From Eretmocerus hayati (taxonomy: Eukaryota; Arthropoda; Insecta; Hymenoptera; Aphelinidae): 64,000 bases of DNA. The position numbers and the translations under genes were made by a program. The notes under the pieces are model-generated. The model worked only from the letters and a program-made list of their open reading frames with translations, was not told the origin of the DNA and did not search any database. Shown in pieces: positions 9,430-23,294 of the stretch (positions are counted from its first letter, which is position 1; each line of letters starts with the position of its first letter). Where the stretch lies: positions 77,704,186 through 77,768,185 of the forward strand of contig CM056743.1 in assembly GCA_029851415.1 (NCBI GenBank). The letters run 5' to 3'.

Positions 9430-12190
9430 ATTTCTGTCATGATTATCTGGGTTTACTGCGGCGCTAGGGATGTCACGGGTGTTTGTCATGGATTTCTGAC
9501 ATGATTCCCCGGGTTTTCAGCGGCGCCAGGGATGTCACGGGCTTTCGTCATCGCACTTTGTCATGGATTTCTGTCATGATTTTCCGGATTTACCGCGGCG
9601 CCAGGGATGTCACGGGCTTTTGTCATGGCACTTTGTCATGGATTTTTGGCATGATTTTCTGGGTCATCCGGGGCGCCAGGGATAACACGGGCTTTTGTCA
9701 TGGCACTTTGTCATAGATTTTTGACATGATTCTCCGGGTTTACTGCGGTGGCAGGGATGTCACGGGTTTTTGTCATGGATTTTTGCCATGGATCACCGGG
9801 TTTTCCGTGGCTCTAGGGATGTCACGGGCTCTTGTCATGGCACTTTGTCATGGATTTTTCCATGATTTTCCGGGTTTTCCGCGGTGCCAGGGATGTCACG
9901 GGCTTTTGTCATGGCACTTTGTCATGGATTCCTGTGATGATTTTCCGGGTGTACTGCGGTGCCGGGGATGTCACGGGCTTTTGTCATGGCACTTTGTCAT
10001 GGATTTTTCCATGATTTTCCGGGTTTCCCGCGGCGCCAGGGATGTCACGGGCTTTTGTCATGACACTTTGTCATGGATTTCTGTCACGAGTATCCGGGTT
10101 TACTGCGGCGCCAGGGATGTCACGGGTTTTTTCCATGGAGTTTCGACATGATTTCCCGGGTTTTCCGCAGCGCCTGCGATGTCACGGGCTTTTGTCATGG
10201 CACTTTGGCATGGATTTCTGTGATGATTATCCGGGTTTACTGCGGTGCCAGGGATGTCACGGGCTTTTGTCATGGCACTTTGTCATGGATTTCTGTCATG
10301 ATCATCCGGGTTGACTGCGGTGCCAGGGATGTCACGGGCTTTTGTCATGGCACTTTGTCATGAATTTTTCCATGATATTCCGGGTTTTCCGCAACGCCAG
10401 GGATGTCACGGGCTTTTGTCATAGCACTTTGTCATGGATTTCTGTCATGATTATCCGGGTTTACTGCGGCGCCAGGGATGTCACGGGTGTTTGTCATGGA
10501 TTTCTGACATGATTCCCCGGGTTTTCAGCGGCGCCAGGGATGTCACGGGCTTTCATCATCGCACACTTTCATGGATTTTTGTCATGATTTTCCGGATTTA
10601 CCGCGGCGCCAGGGATGTCACGGGCTTTTGTCATGGCACTTTGTCATGGATTTTTGGCATGATTTTCTGGGTCATCCGGGGCGCCAGGGATAACACGGGC
10701 TTTTGTCATGGCACTTTGTCATAGATTTTTGACATGATTCTCCGGGTTTACTGCGCTGCCAGGGATGTCACGGGTTTTTGTCATGGATTTTTGCCATGGA
10801 TTTCCGGGTTTTCCGTGGCACTAGGGATGTCACGGGCTCTTGTCATGGCACTTTGTCATGGATTTTTCCATGATTTCCCGGGTTCTCCGCGGCGCCAGGG
10901 ATGTCACAGGCTCTTGTCATGGCACTTTGTCTTGGATTTCTGTCATGATTACCCGGGTTTACTGCGGCGCCAGGGATGTCACGGGTTTTTGTCATGGATT
11001 TTCGACATGATTTCCCGGGTTTTCCGCAGAGCCAGGGATGTCGAGGGCTTTTTTCATGGCACTCTGTCATGGATTTTTGACATGATATTCCGGGTTCGCT
11101 GCGGCGCGAGGGATGTCACGGGTTTTTGTCATGGATTTCTGACATGATTCTCCGGGTTTTCCGTGGCGCCAGAGCTGTCACGGGCTTTCGTCATCGCACT
11201 TTGTCATGGATTTTTCCATGATTTTCCGGGTTTTCCGCGGTGCCAGGGATGTCACGGGCTTTTGTCATGGCACTTTGTCATGGATTCCTGTGATGATTTT
11301 CCGGGTGTACTGCGGTGCCGGGGATGTCACGGGCTTTTGTCATGGCACTTTGTCATGGATTTTTCCATGATTTTCCGGGTTTTCCGCGGCGCCAGGGATG
11401 TCACGGGCTTTTGTCATGGCACTTTGTCATGGATTTCTGTCACGAGCATCCGGGTTTACTGCGGCGCCAGGGATGTCACGGGTTTTTTCCATGGAGTTTC
11501 GACATGATTTCCCGGGTTTTCCGCAGCGCCTGCGATGTCACGGGCTTTTGTCATGGCACTTTGTCATGGATTTCTGTGATGATTATCAGGGTTTACTGCG
11601 GTGCCAGGGATGTCACGGGCTTTTGTCATGGCACTTTGTCATGGATTTCTGTCATGATCATCCGGGTTGACTGCGGTGCCAGGGATGTCACGGGCTTTTG
11701 TCATGGCACTTTGTCATGAATTTTTCCATGATATTCCGGGTTTTCCGCGGCGCCAGGGATGTCACGGGCTTTTGTCATAGCACTTTGTCATGGATTCCTG
11801 TCATGATTATCCGGGGTTACTGCGGCGCCAGGGATGTCACGGGTGTTTGTCATGGATTTCTGACATGATTCCCCGGGTTTTCAGCGGCGCCAGGGATGTC
11901 ACGGGCTTTTATCATCGCACTTTGTCATGGATTTTTGTCATGATTTTCCGGATTTACCGCGGCGCCAGGGATGTCACGGGCTTTTGTCATGGCACTTTGT
12001 CATGGATTTTTGGCATGATTTTCTGGGTCATCCGCGGCGCCAGGGATGTCACGGGCTTTTTTCATGGCACTCTGTCATGGATTTTTGACATGATATTCCG
12101 GGTTCGCTGCGGCGCGAGGGATGTCACGGGTTTTTGTCATGGATTTCTGACATGATTCTCCGGGTTTTCCGTGGCGCCAGAGCTGTCACG
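9430..12190 (+). repeat. Interleaved 1008-bp and 1356-bp duplications
   Basis: About 9430-9860 matches 10438-10868 at an offset of 1008 bp (GTTTGTCATGGATTTCTGAC at 9481 and 10489). About 9840-10670 matches 11196-12026 at an offset of 1356 bp (the private variant CGCCTGCGATGTCACGGG at 10171 and 11527). About 11030-11180 matches 12038-12188, again at 1008 bp. The copies carry scattered differences, so these are older events than those in the right half. Confidence 0.8.
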
Positions 12191-15100
12191 GGCTTTCGTC
12201 ATCGCACTTTGTCATGGATTTCCGTCATGATTTTTCGGATTTACCGCGGCGCCGGGGATGTCACGGGCGTTTGTCATGGCACTTTGTCATGGATTTTTGG
12301 CATGATTCTCTGGGTGATCCGGGGCGCCAGGGATAACACGGGCTTTTGTCATGGCACTTTGTCATAGATTTTTGACATGATTCTCCGGGTTTACTGCGGT
12401 GCCAGGGATGTCACGGGTTTTTGTCATGGATTTTTGCCATTGATTTCCGGGTTTTCCGTGGCACTAGGGATGTCACGGGCTTCTGTCGTGGCACTTTGCC
12501 ATGGATTTTTCCATGATTTTCCGTGTTTCCCGTGGCGCCAGGGATGTCACGGGCTTTTGTAATGGCACTTTGTCATGGATTCCTGTCATGATTTTCCGGG
12601 TGTACTGCGGTGCCAGGGATGTCACGGGCTTTTGTCATTGCACTTTGTCATGGATTTCTCCATGACTTTCCGAGTTTTTCGCGGCGCCAGGGATGTCACG
12701 GGCTTTTGTCATGGCGATTTGTTATGGATTTCTGTCATGATTGTCCGGGTTTACTGCGGCGCCAGGGATGTCACGGGTTTTTGTCATGGATTTTCGACAT
12801 GATTTCCCGGGTTTTCCGCAGCGCCAGGGATGCCACGGGCTTTTGTCATGGCACTTTGTCATGGATTCCTGTCATGATCATCCGGGTTTACTGCGGAGCC
12901 AGGGATGTCACGGGCTTTTGTCAAGGCACTTTGTCATGGATTCTTCCATGATTTTCCGGGTTTACTGCGGTGCCAGGGATGTCACGGGCTTTTGTCATGG
13001 CACTTTTTCATGGATTTCTGTCATGATTTTCCAGGTTTTCTGCGGCGCCAGGGTTGTCACGGGCTTTTGTCATCACACTTTGTCATGGATTTCTGTCATG
13101 ATTATCCGGGTTTTCCGCGGCGCCAGGGATGTCACGGGCTTTTGTCATGGCACTTTGTCATGGATTTTCGACATGATTCTACGGGTTTACTGCGGCGCCA
13201 GGGATGTCACGGGTTTTTGTCATGGATTTTTGACATGATTTCCCGGGTTTTCTGCGGCGCCAGGGATGTCACGGGCTTCCGTCGTGGCCCATTGTCATGA
13301 ATTTCTGCCATGGAGTTCCGGGTTTTCCGCAGCACTAGCGATGTCACGGGTTTTTGTCAAGGCACTTTGTCATAGATTTTTCCATGATTCTCCGGTTTTT
13401 CCGCGGTGCCAGGGATTTCACGGGCTTTCGTCATGGCACTTTGTCTTGGATTTCTGTCATCATTATCCGGGTTTACTGCGGCGCCAGGGATGTCACGGGT
13501 TTTTGTCATGGAATTTCGACATGATTTCCCGGGTTTTCCGCAGAGCCAGGGATGTCACGGGCTTTTGTCATGGCACTCTGTCATGGATTTTACCATGATT
13601 TCCCAGATTTTCCGCGGCAACAGGGATGTCACGGGCTTTTTCATGGCACTTTGTCATGGATTTCTGTCATGATTTTCCGGTTTTACCGCGGCGCCAGGGA
13701 TGTCACGGGCTTTTGTCATGGCACTTTGTCATGGATTTTTCCATGATTTTCCGGGTTTTCCGCGGCGTCAGGGATGTCACGGGCTTTTGTCATGGCACTT
13801 TGTCATGGATTTTTCCATGATTTTCCGGTTTTTCCGCGGTGCCAGGGATTTCACGGGCTTTCGTCATGGCACTTTGTCATGGATTCCTGTCATGATTATC
13901 CGGGTTTACTGCGGTGCCAGGGATGACACGGGCTTTTGTCATGGCACTTTGTCACGGATTCCTGTCATGATCATCCGGGTTTACTGCGGTGCCAGGGATG
14001 TGGGGGTTTTCGTCATGGATTTTTCCATGATTTTCCGGGTTTTCCGCGGCGCCAGGGATGTCACGGGCTTTTGTCATGGCACTTTGTCATGGATTTTTGG
14101 CATGATTTTCTGGGTCATCCGGGGCGCCAGGGATTTCACGGGCTTTTGTCATGGCACTTTGTCATGGATTTTTCCATGATTCTCCGGTTTTTCCGCGGCG
14201 CCAGGGATGTCACGGGCTTTTGTCATGGCACTTTGTCATGGATTTTTCCATGATTTTCCGGTTTTTCCGCGGTGCCAGGGATTTCACGGGCTTCCGTCAT
14301 GGGACTTTGTCATGGATTTCTGTCATGATTATCCGGGTTCACTGCGGTCCCAGGGATGTCACGGGCTTTTGTGATGGCACTTTGTCATGGATTTCTGTCA
14401 TGATCATCCGGGTTTACTGCGGTGCCAGGGATGTTACGGGTTTTTGTCATGGGTTTTACCATGATTTCCCAGATTTTCCGCGGCGCCAGGGATGCCACGG
14501 GCTTCTGTCGTGGATTCTTGTCATCGTTCTCCGGGTTCTTCGCTTTGCCAGGGATGTCACGGGCTTTTGTCATAGCACTTTGTCATGGATTTCTGTCATG
14601 ATTTTCCGGGTTTTCCGCGGTGCCAAGGATGTCACGGGCTTTTGTAATGGCACTTTGTCATGGATTTCTGTCATGATCATCCGGGTTTACTGCGGTGCCA
14701 GGGATGTCACGGGCTTTTGTCATGGCACTTTGTCATGGATTTTTGGTATGATTTTCTGGGTCATCCGGGGCGCCAGGGATTTCACGGGCTTTTGTCATGG
14801 CACTTTGTCATGGATTTCTCCATGATTTTGCGGGTTTTCCGCGGCGCCAGGGATGTCACGGGCTTTTGTCATGGCGATTTGTCATGGATTTTCGACATGA
14901 CTCTACGGGTTTACTGCGGCGCCAGGGATGTCACGGGTTTTTGTCATGGATTTTTGACATGATTTCCCGGGTTTTCTGCGGCGCCAGGGATGTCACGGGC
15001 TTCCGTCGTGGCCCATTGTCATGAATTTTCGCCATGAATTTCCGGGTTTTCCGCAGCACTAGCATTGTCACGGGTTTTTGTCAAGGCACTCTGTCATGAT

Positions 15101-16740
15101 TTCTCCATGATTCTCCGGGTTCTCCGCGGCGCCAGGGATGTCACAGGCTTTTGTCATGGCACTTTGTCTTGGATTTCTGTCATGATTATCCGGGTTTACT
15201 GCGGCGCCAGGGATGTCACGGATTTTTGTCATGGATTTTCGACATGATTTCCCGGGTTTTCCGCAGAGCCAGGGATGTCACGGGCTTTTGTCATGGCGCT
15301 CTGTCATTGATTTCACCATGATTTCCAAGATTTTCCGCGGCAACAGGGATGTCACGGGTTTTTTCCATGGCACTTTGTCATGGATTTCTGTCATGATTTT
15401 CCGGTTTTACCGCGGCGCCAGGGATGTCACGGGCTTTTGTCATGGCACTTTGTCATGGATTTTTCCATGATTCTCCGGTTTTTCCGCGGTGCCAGGGATT
15501 TCACGGGCTTTCGTCATGGCACTTTGTCATGGATTCCTGTCATGATTATCCGGGTTTACTGCGGTGCCAGGGATGACACGGGCTTTTGTCATGGCACTTT
15601 GTCATGGATTTTTCCATGATTTTCCGGGTTTTCCGCGGCGCCAGGGATGTCACGAGCTTTTGTCATGGCACTTTGTCATGGATTTTTCCATGATTTTCCG
15701 GTTTTTCCGCGGTGCCAGGGATTTCACGGGCTTTCGTCATGGCACTTTGTCATGGATTTCTGTCATGATCATCCGGGTTGACTGCGGTGCCAGGGATGTG
15801 GGGGTTTTCGTCATGGATTTTTCCATGATTTTCCGGGTTTTCCGCGGCGCCAGGGATGTCACGGGCTTCTTTCATGGCACTTTGTCATGGTTTCCTGTCA
15901 TGATTTTCCGGATTTACCGCGGCGCCAGGGAAACACGGGCTTTTGTCATCGCACTCTGTCATGGATTTTTGCCATGGATTCCCGGGTTTCCCGCAGCGCT
16001 AGGGATGTCACGGGCTTTTGTCATGGCACTTTGTCATGGATTTTTCCATGATTTTCCGGGTTTTCCGCGGCGCCAGGGATGTCACGAGCTTTTGTCATGG
16101 CACTTTGTCATTGATTTCTGTCATAATTATCCGGGTTCACTGCGGTCCCAGGGATGTCACGGGCTTTTGTGTTGGCACTTTGTCATGGATTTCTGTCATG
16201 ATCATCCGGGTTTACTGCGGTGCCAGGGATGTTACGGGTTTTCGTCATGGATTTTACCATGATTTCCCAGATTTTCCGCGGCGCCAGAGATGCCACGGGC
16301 TTCTGTCGTGGATTCTTGTCATCATTCTCCGGGTTCTTCGCGGTGCCAGGGATGTCACGGGCTTTTGTCATAGCACTTTGTCATGGATTTCTGTCATGAT
16401 TATCCGGGTTCACTGCGTCGCCAGGGATGTCACAGGTTTTTGTCACGGATTTCTGACATGATTCCCCGGATTTTCAGCGGCGCCAGGGATGTCACGGGTT
16501 TTTGTCATGGATTTTCGACATGATTCCCCGGGTTTTCCGCAGCGCCAGGGATGTCACGGGCTTTCGTCATGGCACTTTGTCATGGATTCCTGTCATGATT
16601 ATCCGGGTCTTCTGCGAGGCCAGGGATGTCTCGGGCTTTTGTCATGGCCCATTGTCATGAATTTTTGCCATGGATTTCCGGGTTTTCCGCAGCACTAGGG
16701 ATGTCACGGGCTTTTGTCATGGCACTTTGTCATGGATTTC

Positions 16741-16815
16741 TGTCATGATTATCCGGGTTTACTGCGGTGCCAGGGATGTCACGGGCTTTTGTCATGGCAC
16801 TTTGTCATGGATTTC
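16741..16815 (+). repeat. Example of the 75-bp monomer
   Basis: Measured from TGTCATGATT at 16741 to the next TGTCATGATC at 16816. It belongs to the class with ATTATCCGGG and TTTACTGCGGTGCC, the class with the cleanest 25-codon open frame. The following unit differs by one base in ATCATCC. Confidence 0.95.
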
Positions 16816-17188
16816 TGTCATGATCATCCGGGTTTACTGCGGTGCCAGGGATGTCACGGGCTTTTGTCATGGTACTTTGTAATGGATTTTTCCATGATTT
16901 TCCGGGTATTCCGCGGCGCCAGGGATGTCACGGGCTTTTGTCATGGCACTTTGTCATGGATTTCTGTCATGATTATCCGGGTTTACTGCGGTGCCAGGGA
17001 TGTCACGGGCTTTTGTCATGGCACTTTGTCATGGATTTCTGTCATGATCATCCGGGTTTACTGCGGTGCCAGGGATGTCACGGGCTTTTGTCATGGTACT
17101 TTGTAATGGATTTTTCCATGATTTTCCGGGTATTCCGCGGCGCCAGGGATGTCACGGGCTTTTGTCATAGCACTTTGTCATGGATTTT
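16741..17188 (+). repeat. Trimer duplicated in tandem, 224 bp
   Basis: Two successive 224-bp blocks (75+75+74) are essentially identical and share the private variants GGTACTTTGTAATGG and GGGTATTCCGCGG. Sequence before and after the pair differs, marking a recent local duplication of three monomers. Confidence 0.9.
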
Positions 17189-19984
17189 TGTCATGATTCC
17201 CCGGGTTTTCAGCGGCACCAGGGATGTCACGGGCTTTCGTCGTGGCCCATTGTCATGAATTCTTGCCATGGATTTCCGGGTTTTCCGCAGCACTAGGGAT
17301 GTCACGGGCTTTTGTCAAGGCACTCTGTCATGGATTTTTCCATGATTTTCCGGGTTCTCTGCGGCGCCAGGGATGTCACAGGCTTTTGTCATGGCACTTT
17401 GTCCTGGATTTCTGTCATGATTATCCGGGTTTACTGCGGCGCCAGGGATGTCACGGGTTTTTGTCATGGATTCTCGACATGATTCCCCGGGTTTTCCGCA
17501 GAGCCAGGGATGTCACGGGCTTTTGTCATGGCACTCTGTCATGGATTTTTGACATGATTATCCGGGTTCGCTGTGGCGCGAGGGATGTCACAGGTTTTTG
17601 TCATGGATTTCTGACATGATTCTCCGGGTTTTCCGTGGCGCCAGAGATGTCACGGGCTTTCGTCATCGCACTTTGTCATGGATTTCTGTCATGATCTTCC
17701 GGATTCACCGCGCCACCAGGGATGTCACGGGCTTTTGTCATGGCACTTTCTCATGGATTTTTGGCATGATTTTCCGGGTTTACTGCGGTGCCAGGGATGT
17801 CACGGGCTCTTGTCATGGCACTTTTTCATGGATTTCTGTCATGATTTTCCGGGTTTTCTGTGGCGCCAGGGTTGTCACGGGCTTTTGTCATCGCACTTCG
17901 TCATGGATTTCTGTCATGATTATCCGGGTTTTCCGCGGCGCCAGGGATGTCACGGGCTTTTGTAATGGCACTTTGTCATGGATTTTCGACATGATTCTAC
18001 GGGTTTACTGCGGCGCCAGGGATGTCACGGGCTTCCGTCGTGGCCCATTGTCATGAATCTTTGCCATGGATTTCCGGGTTTTCCGCAGCACTAGCGATGT
18101 CACGGGCTTTTGTCAAGGCACTCTGTCATGGATTTCTCCATGATTCTCCGGGTTCTCCGCGGCGTTAGGGATGTCACAGGCTTTTGTCATGGCACTTTGT
18201 CTTGGATTTCTGTAATGATGATCCGGGTTCACTGCGGCGCCAGGGATGTCACGGGTTTTTGTCATGGATTTTCGACATGATTTCCCGGGTTTTCCGCAGA
18301 GCCAGGGATGTCACGGGCTTTTTCCATAGCACTCTGTCATGGATTTCTGTCATGATTTGCCGGATTAACCGCGGCGCCAGGGATGTCACGGGCTTTTGTC
18401 ATGGCACTTCGTCATGGATTTTTGGCATGATTTCCTGGGTCATCCGGGGCGCCAGGGATTTCACGGGCTTTTGTCATGGCACTTCGTCATGGATTTTTCC
18501 ATGATTTCCCGGGTTTTCCGCGGCGCCAGGGATGTCACTTGCTTTTGTCATGGCACTTTCTCATGGATTTTTCCATGATTTTCTGGATTTTCCGCGGTGC
18601 CAGGGATGTCACGGGCTTTCGTCATGGCACTCTGTCGTGGATTCCTGTCATGATTATCCGGGTTCACTGCGGTGCCAGGGATGACACGGGCTTTTGTCAT
18701 GGCACTTTGTCACGGATTTCTGTCATGATCATCCGGGTTTACTGCGGTGCCAGGGATGTGGGGGTTTTCGTCATGGATTTTTCCATGATTCTCCGGGTTT
18801 TCCGCGTTGCCAGGGATGTCACGGGCTTCTTTCATGGCACTTTGTCATGGATTCCTGTCATGATTTTCCGGATTGACCGCGGCGCCAGGGATGTCACGGG
18901 CTTTTGTCATCGCACTCTGTCATGGATTTTTGCCATGGATTCCCGGGTTTCCCGCAGCGCTAGGGATGACACGGGCTTTCGTCATGGCACTTTGTCATGG
19001 ATTTTCCATGATTTTCCGGGTTTTCCGCGGCGCCAGGGATGTCACGGGCTTTTGTGATGGCACTTTGTCATGGATTTCTGTCATGATTATCCGGGTTTAC
19101 TGCGGTGCCAGGGATGTTACGGGTTTTTGTCATGGATTTTACCATGATTTCCCAGATTTTCCGCGGCGCCAGAGATGCCACGGGCTTCTGTCGTGGATTC
19201 TTGTCATCATTCTCCGGATTCTTCGCGGCGCCAGGGATGCCACGGGCTTTTGTCATAGCACTTTGTCATGGATTTCTGTCATGATTATCCGGGTTTACTG
19301 CGGCGCCAGGGATGTCACGGGTTTTTGTCATGAATTTTCGACATGATTCCCCGGGTTTTCCGCAGCGCCAGGGATGTCACGGGCTTTTGTTATGGCTCTT
19401 TGTCATGGATTCCTGTCATGATTATCCGGGTCTTCTGCGAGGCCAGGGATGTCACGGGCTTTTGTCATGGCCCATTGTCATGAATTTTTGCCATGGATTT
19501 CCGGGTTTTCCGCAGCACTAGGGATGTCACGGGCTTTTGTCATGGCACTTTGTCATGGATTTTTGGCATGATTTCCTGGGCCATCCGGGGCGCCAGGGAT
19601 ATCACGGGCTTTTGTCATGGTACTTGTCATAGATTTTTGACATGATTCTCCGGGTTCACTGCGGTGCCAGGGATGTCACGGGTTTTTGTCATGGATTTTT
19701 GGCTGGATTTCCGGGTTTTCCGCAGCACTAGGGATGTCACGGGCTCTCGTCAAGGCACTTTGTCATGGATTTTCCCATGATTTTGCGGGTTTCCCGCGGC
19801 GCCAGGGATGTCGGGGGCTTTTGTCATGGCACTTTGTCATGGATTTCTGTCATGATTTTCCGGATTCACCGCAGCGCGAGGGATGTCACGGGCTTTTGTC
19901 ATGGCACTTCGTCATGGATTTTGGGCATGATTTTCTAGGTCATCCGGGGCGCCAGGGATGTCACGGGCTTTTGTCATGGCATAT

Positions 19985-20355
19985 TGTCATGGATTCTTCC
20001 ATGATTTTCCGGGTTTTCCGCAGCGCCAGGGATGTCACGGGCTTTTGTCATGGATTTTTGCCAGCCTCCTCAGGATTCTCTGCGCCGCTCGGGATGTCAC
20101 AGGCTTCTGTCATGGCAGTTTGTCATGGATTTTTCAATGATTTTCCGGGTTTCCCGTGGCGCCAGGGATGTCACGGGCTTCTGTCATGGCGTTTTGTCAT
20201 GGATTTCTGTCATGATTATCCGGGTTTACTGCGGTGCCAAGGATGTCACGGGCTTTTGTCATGGCACTTCGTCATGGATTTCTGTCATGATCATCCGGGT
20301 TTACTGCGGTGCCAGGGATGTTACGGGTTTTTGTCATGGATTTTTCCATGATTTT
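19985..20355 (+). repeat. Segment shared with 60385-60755
   Basis: This stretch matches 60385-60755 at a constant offset of 40,400 bp. It includes the aberrant core at 20061-20090 (CCAGCCTCCTCAGGATTC, then TGCGCCGCTC), a monomer that I saw nowhere else in the array. The two copies differ at only a few positions (for example CAGGATTC versus CAGGGTTC). Confidence 0.9.
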
Positions 20356-22446
20356 CCGGGTTTTCCGCGGCGCCAGGGATGTCACGGGCTTTTGTCAGGG
20401 CACTTTGTCATGGATTTCTGTCATGATTTTCCGGATTTACCGCGGCGCCAGGGATGTCACGGGCTTTTGTCATGGCACTTTGTCATGGATTTTTGGCATG
20501 ATTTTCTGGGTCATCCGGGGCGCCAGGGATGTCACGGGATTTCTTCATCGCACTTTGTCATGGATTTTTGCCATGAATTGCCGGGTTTTCCTCAGCACTA
20601 GGGATGTCACGGGCCTTTGTCATGTCACTTTGTCATTGATTTCTGTCATGATTATCCGGGTTTACTGCGGTGCCCGGGATGTCACGAGCTTTTGTAATGG
20701 CACTTCGTCATGGATTTCTGTCATGATCATTCGGGTTTACTGCGGTGCCAGGGATATTACGGGTTTTTGTCATGGATTTTACCATGATTTCCCAGATTTT
20801 CCGCGGCGCCAGGGATGCCACGGGCTTCTGTCGTGGATTCTTGTCATCATTCTCCGGGTTCTTCGCGGCGCCAGGGATGTCACGGGCTTTTGTCATGGCA
20901 CTTTGTCATGGATTCCTGTCATGATTATCCGGGTTTACTGCGGCGCCAGGGATGTCACGGGTTTTTGTCATGGATTTTCGACATGATTTCCCGGGTTTTC
21001 CGCAGCGCCAGGGATGTCACGGGCTTCCGTCATGGCACTTTGTCATGGATTTCTGTCATGATTTTCCGGATTTACCGCGGCTCCAGGTATGTCACGGGCT
21101 TTTGTCATGGCACTTCGTCATGGATTTTTGGCATGGTCTTCTGGGTCATCCGGGGCGCCAGGGATGTCACGGGCTTTTGTCATGGCACTTTGTCATGGAT
21201 TTTCGACATGATTCTACGGGTTTACTGCGGCGCCAGAGATTCCACGGGTTTTTGTCATGGATTCTGGACATGATTTCGCGGGTTCCCTGAGGCGCCAGGG
21301 ATGCCACGGGCTTCCGTCGTGGCCCATTGTCATGAATTTTTTGCCATGGTTTTCCGGGTTCTCTGCAGCACTAGGGATGTCACGAGCTTTTGTCAAGGCA
21401 CTCTGTCATGGATTTTTCCATGATTTTCCGGGTTCTCCGTGGCGCCAGGGATGTCACAGGCTTTTGTCATGGCACTTTGTCATTGATTTCTCTCATGATT
21501 ATCCGGGTCTACTGCGGTAACAGGGATGTCACGGGCTTTTGTCATGGCACTTTGTCATGGATTTTCGGCATGATTTTCTGGGTCATCCGGGACGCCAGGG
21601 ATAACACGGGCTTTTGTCATGGCACTTTGTCATAGATTTTTGACATGATTCTCCGGTCTCACTGCGGTGCCAGGGATGTCACGGGTTTCTGTCATGGATT
21701 TTTGCCATGGATTTCCGGGTTTTCCGCGGCACTAGGGATGTCACGGGCTTTTGTCATGGCACTTTGTCATGGATTTTTCCATGATTTTCCGGGTTTTCCG
21801 CGGCGGCAGGAATGTCACGGGCTTTTGTCATGGCACTTTGTCATGGATTTCTGTCATGATTATTCGGCTTTACTGCGGTGCCAGGGATGTCACGGGCTTT
21901 TGTCATGGATTTTTGCCATGGATTTCCGGGTTTTCCGCGGCACTTGGGATGTCACGGGCTTTTGTCATGGCACTTTGTCATGGATTTCTGTCATGATTAT
22001 CCGGGTTTACTGCGGTGCCAGGGATGTCACGGGCTTTTGTCATGGCACTTTGTCATGGATTTTTCCATGATTCTCCGGGTTTTCCGCGGCACCAGGGTTG
22101 TCACGGGCTTTTGTCATGGCACTTTGTCATGGATTCCTGTCATGATTATCCGGGTTTTCTGCGGCGCCAGGGATGTCACGGGCTTCTGTCATGGATTTTC
22201 GCCATGGATTTCGGGGTTTCCTGCGGCGCCAGGGATGCCACGGGCTTCTGTCGTGGATCCTTGTCATTTACTCCGGGTTCTTCGCGGCGCCAGGGACGTT
22301 ACGGGCTTCTGTCACGGCACTTTGTCATGGATTTTTCCATGATTCTCCGGGTTTTCCGCGGCGCCAGGGATGTCACGGGCTTTTGTCATGGCACTTTGTC
22401 ATGGATTTCTGTCATGATTATCCGGGTTTACTGCGGCGCCAGGGAT

Positions 22447-23294
22447 AACACGGGTTTTTGTCATGGATTTTCAACATGATTTCCCGGGTTTTCCGCAGCG
22501 CCAGGGATGTCACGGGCTTTCGTCATCGCACTTTGTCATGGATTTCTGTCATGATTTTCCGGGTTTTCCGCGGCGCCAGGGTTGTCACGGGCTTTTGTCA
22601 TCGCACTTTGTCATGGATTTCTGTCATGATTATCCGGGTTTTCTGCGGCGCCAGGGATGTCACGGGCTTTTGTCATGGATTCTTGCCATGATTTTCCGGA
22701 TTTTCCGCGACGCCAGGGATGTCACAGACTTTTGTCATGGCACTTTGTCATGGATTTTTGCCATGATTTTCCGGGTTTCCCGGGGCGCCAGGGATGTCAC
22801 GGGCTTCAGTCATGGCACTTTGTCATGGATTTTCGACATGATTCTAGGGGTTTACTGCGGCGCCAGGGGTGTCACGGGGTTTTGTCATGGATTTTCGACA
22901 TGATTTCCCGGGTTTTCCGCAGCGCCAGGGATGTCACGGGCTTTCGTCATCGCACTTTGTCATGGATTTCTGTCATGATTTTCCGGGTTTTCCGCGGCGC
23001 CAGGGTTGTCACGGGCTTCTGTCATCGCACTTTGTCATGGATTTCTGTCATGATTATCCGGGTTTTCTGCGGCGCCAGGGATGTCAAGGGCTTTTGTCAT
23101 GGATTCTTGCCATGATTTTCCGGATTTTCCGCGACGCCAGGGATGTCACAGACTTTTGTCATGGCACTTTTTCATGGATTTTTGCCATGATTTTCCGGGT
23201 TTCCCGGGGCGCCAGGGATGTCACGGGCTTCAGTCATGGCACTTTGTCATGGATTTTCGACATGATTCTAGGGGTTTACTGCGGCGCCAGGGAT
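22447..23294 (+). repeat. Hexamer duplicated in tandem, 424 bp
   Basis: 22447-22870 and 22871-23294 are near-identical. The monomer lengths of the second copy, measured between GTCA landmarks, are 62, 75, 75, 62, 75 and 75, summing to exactly 424. The regular short-long-long pattern is a clear higher-order repeat of the two monomer lengths. Confidence 0.92.
22871..22932 (+). repeat. Example of the 62-bp short monomer
   Basis: From GTCACGGGG at 22871 to GTCACGGGC at 22933 is 62 bp, while the next two GTCA landmarks are 75 bp apart each (23008, 23083). The short unit reads TTTTGTCATGGATTT and so lacks the GCACTTTGTCATG present in the long form. The loss is exactly one 13-bp subrepeat between two TGTCATGG copies. 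Confidence 0.95.
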
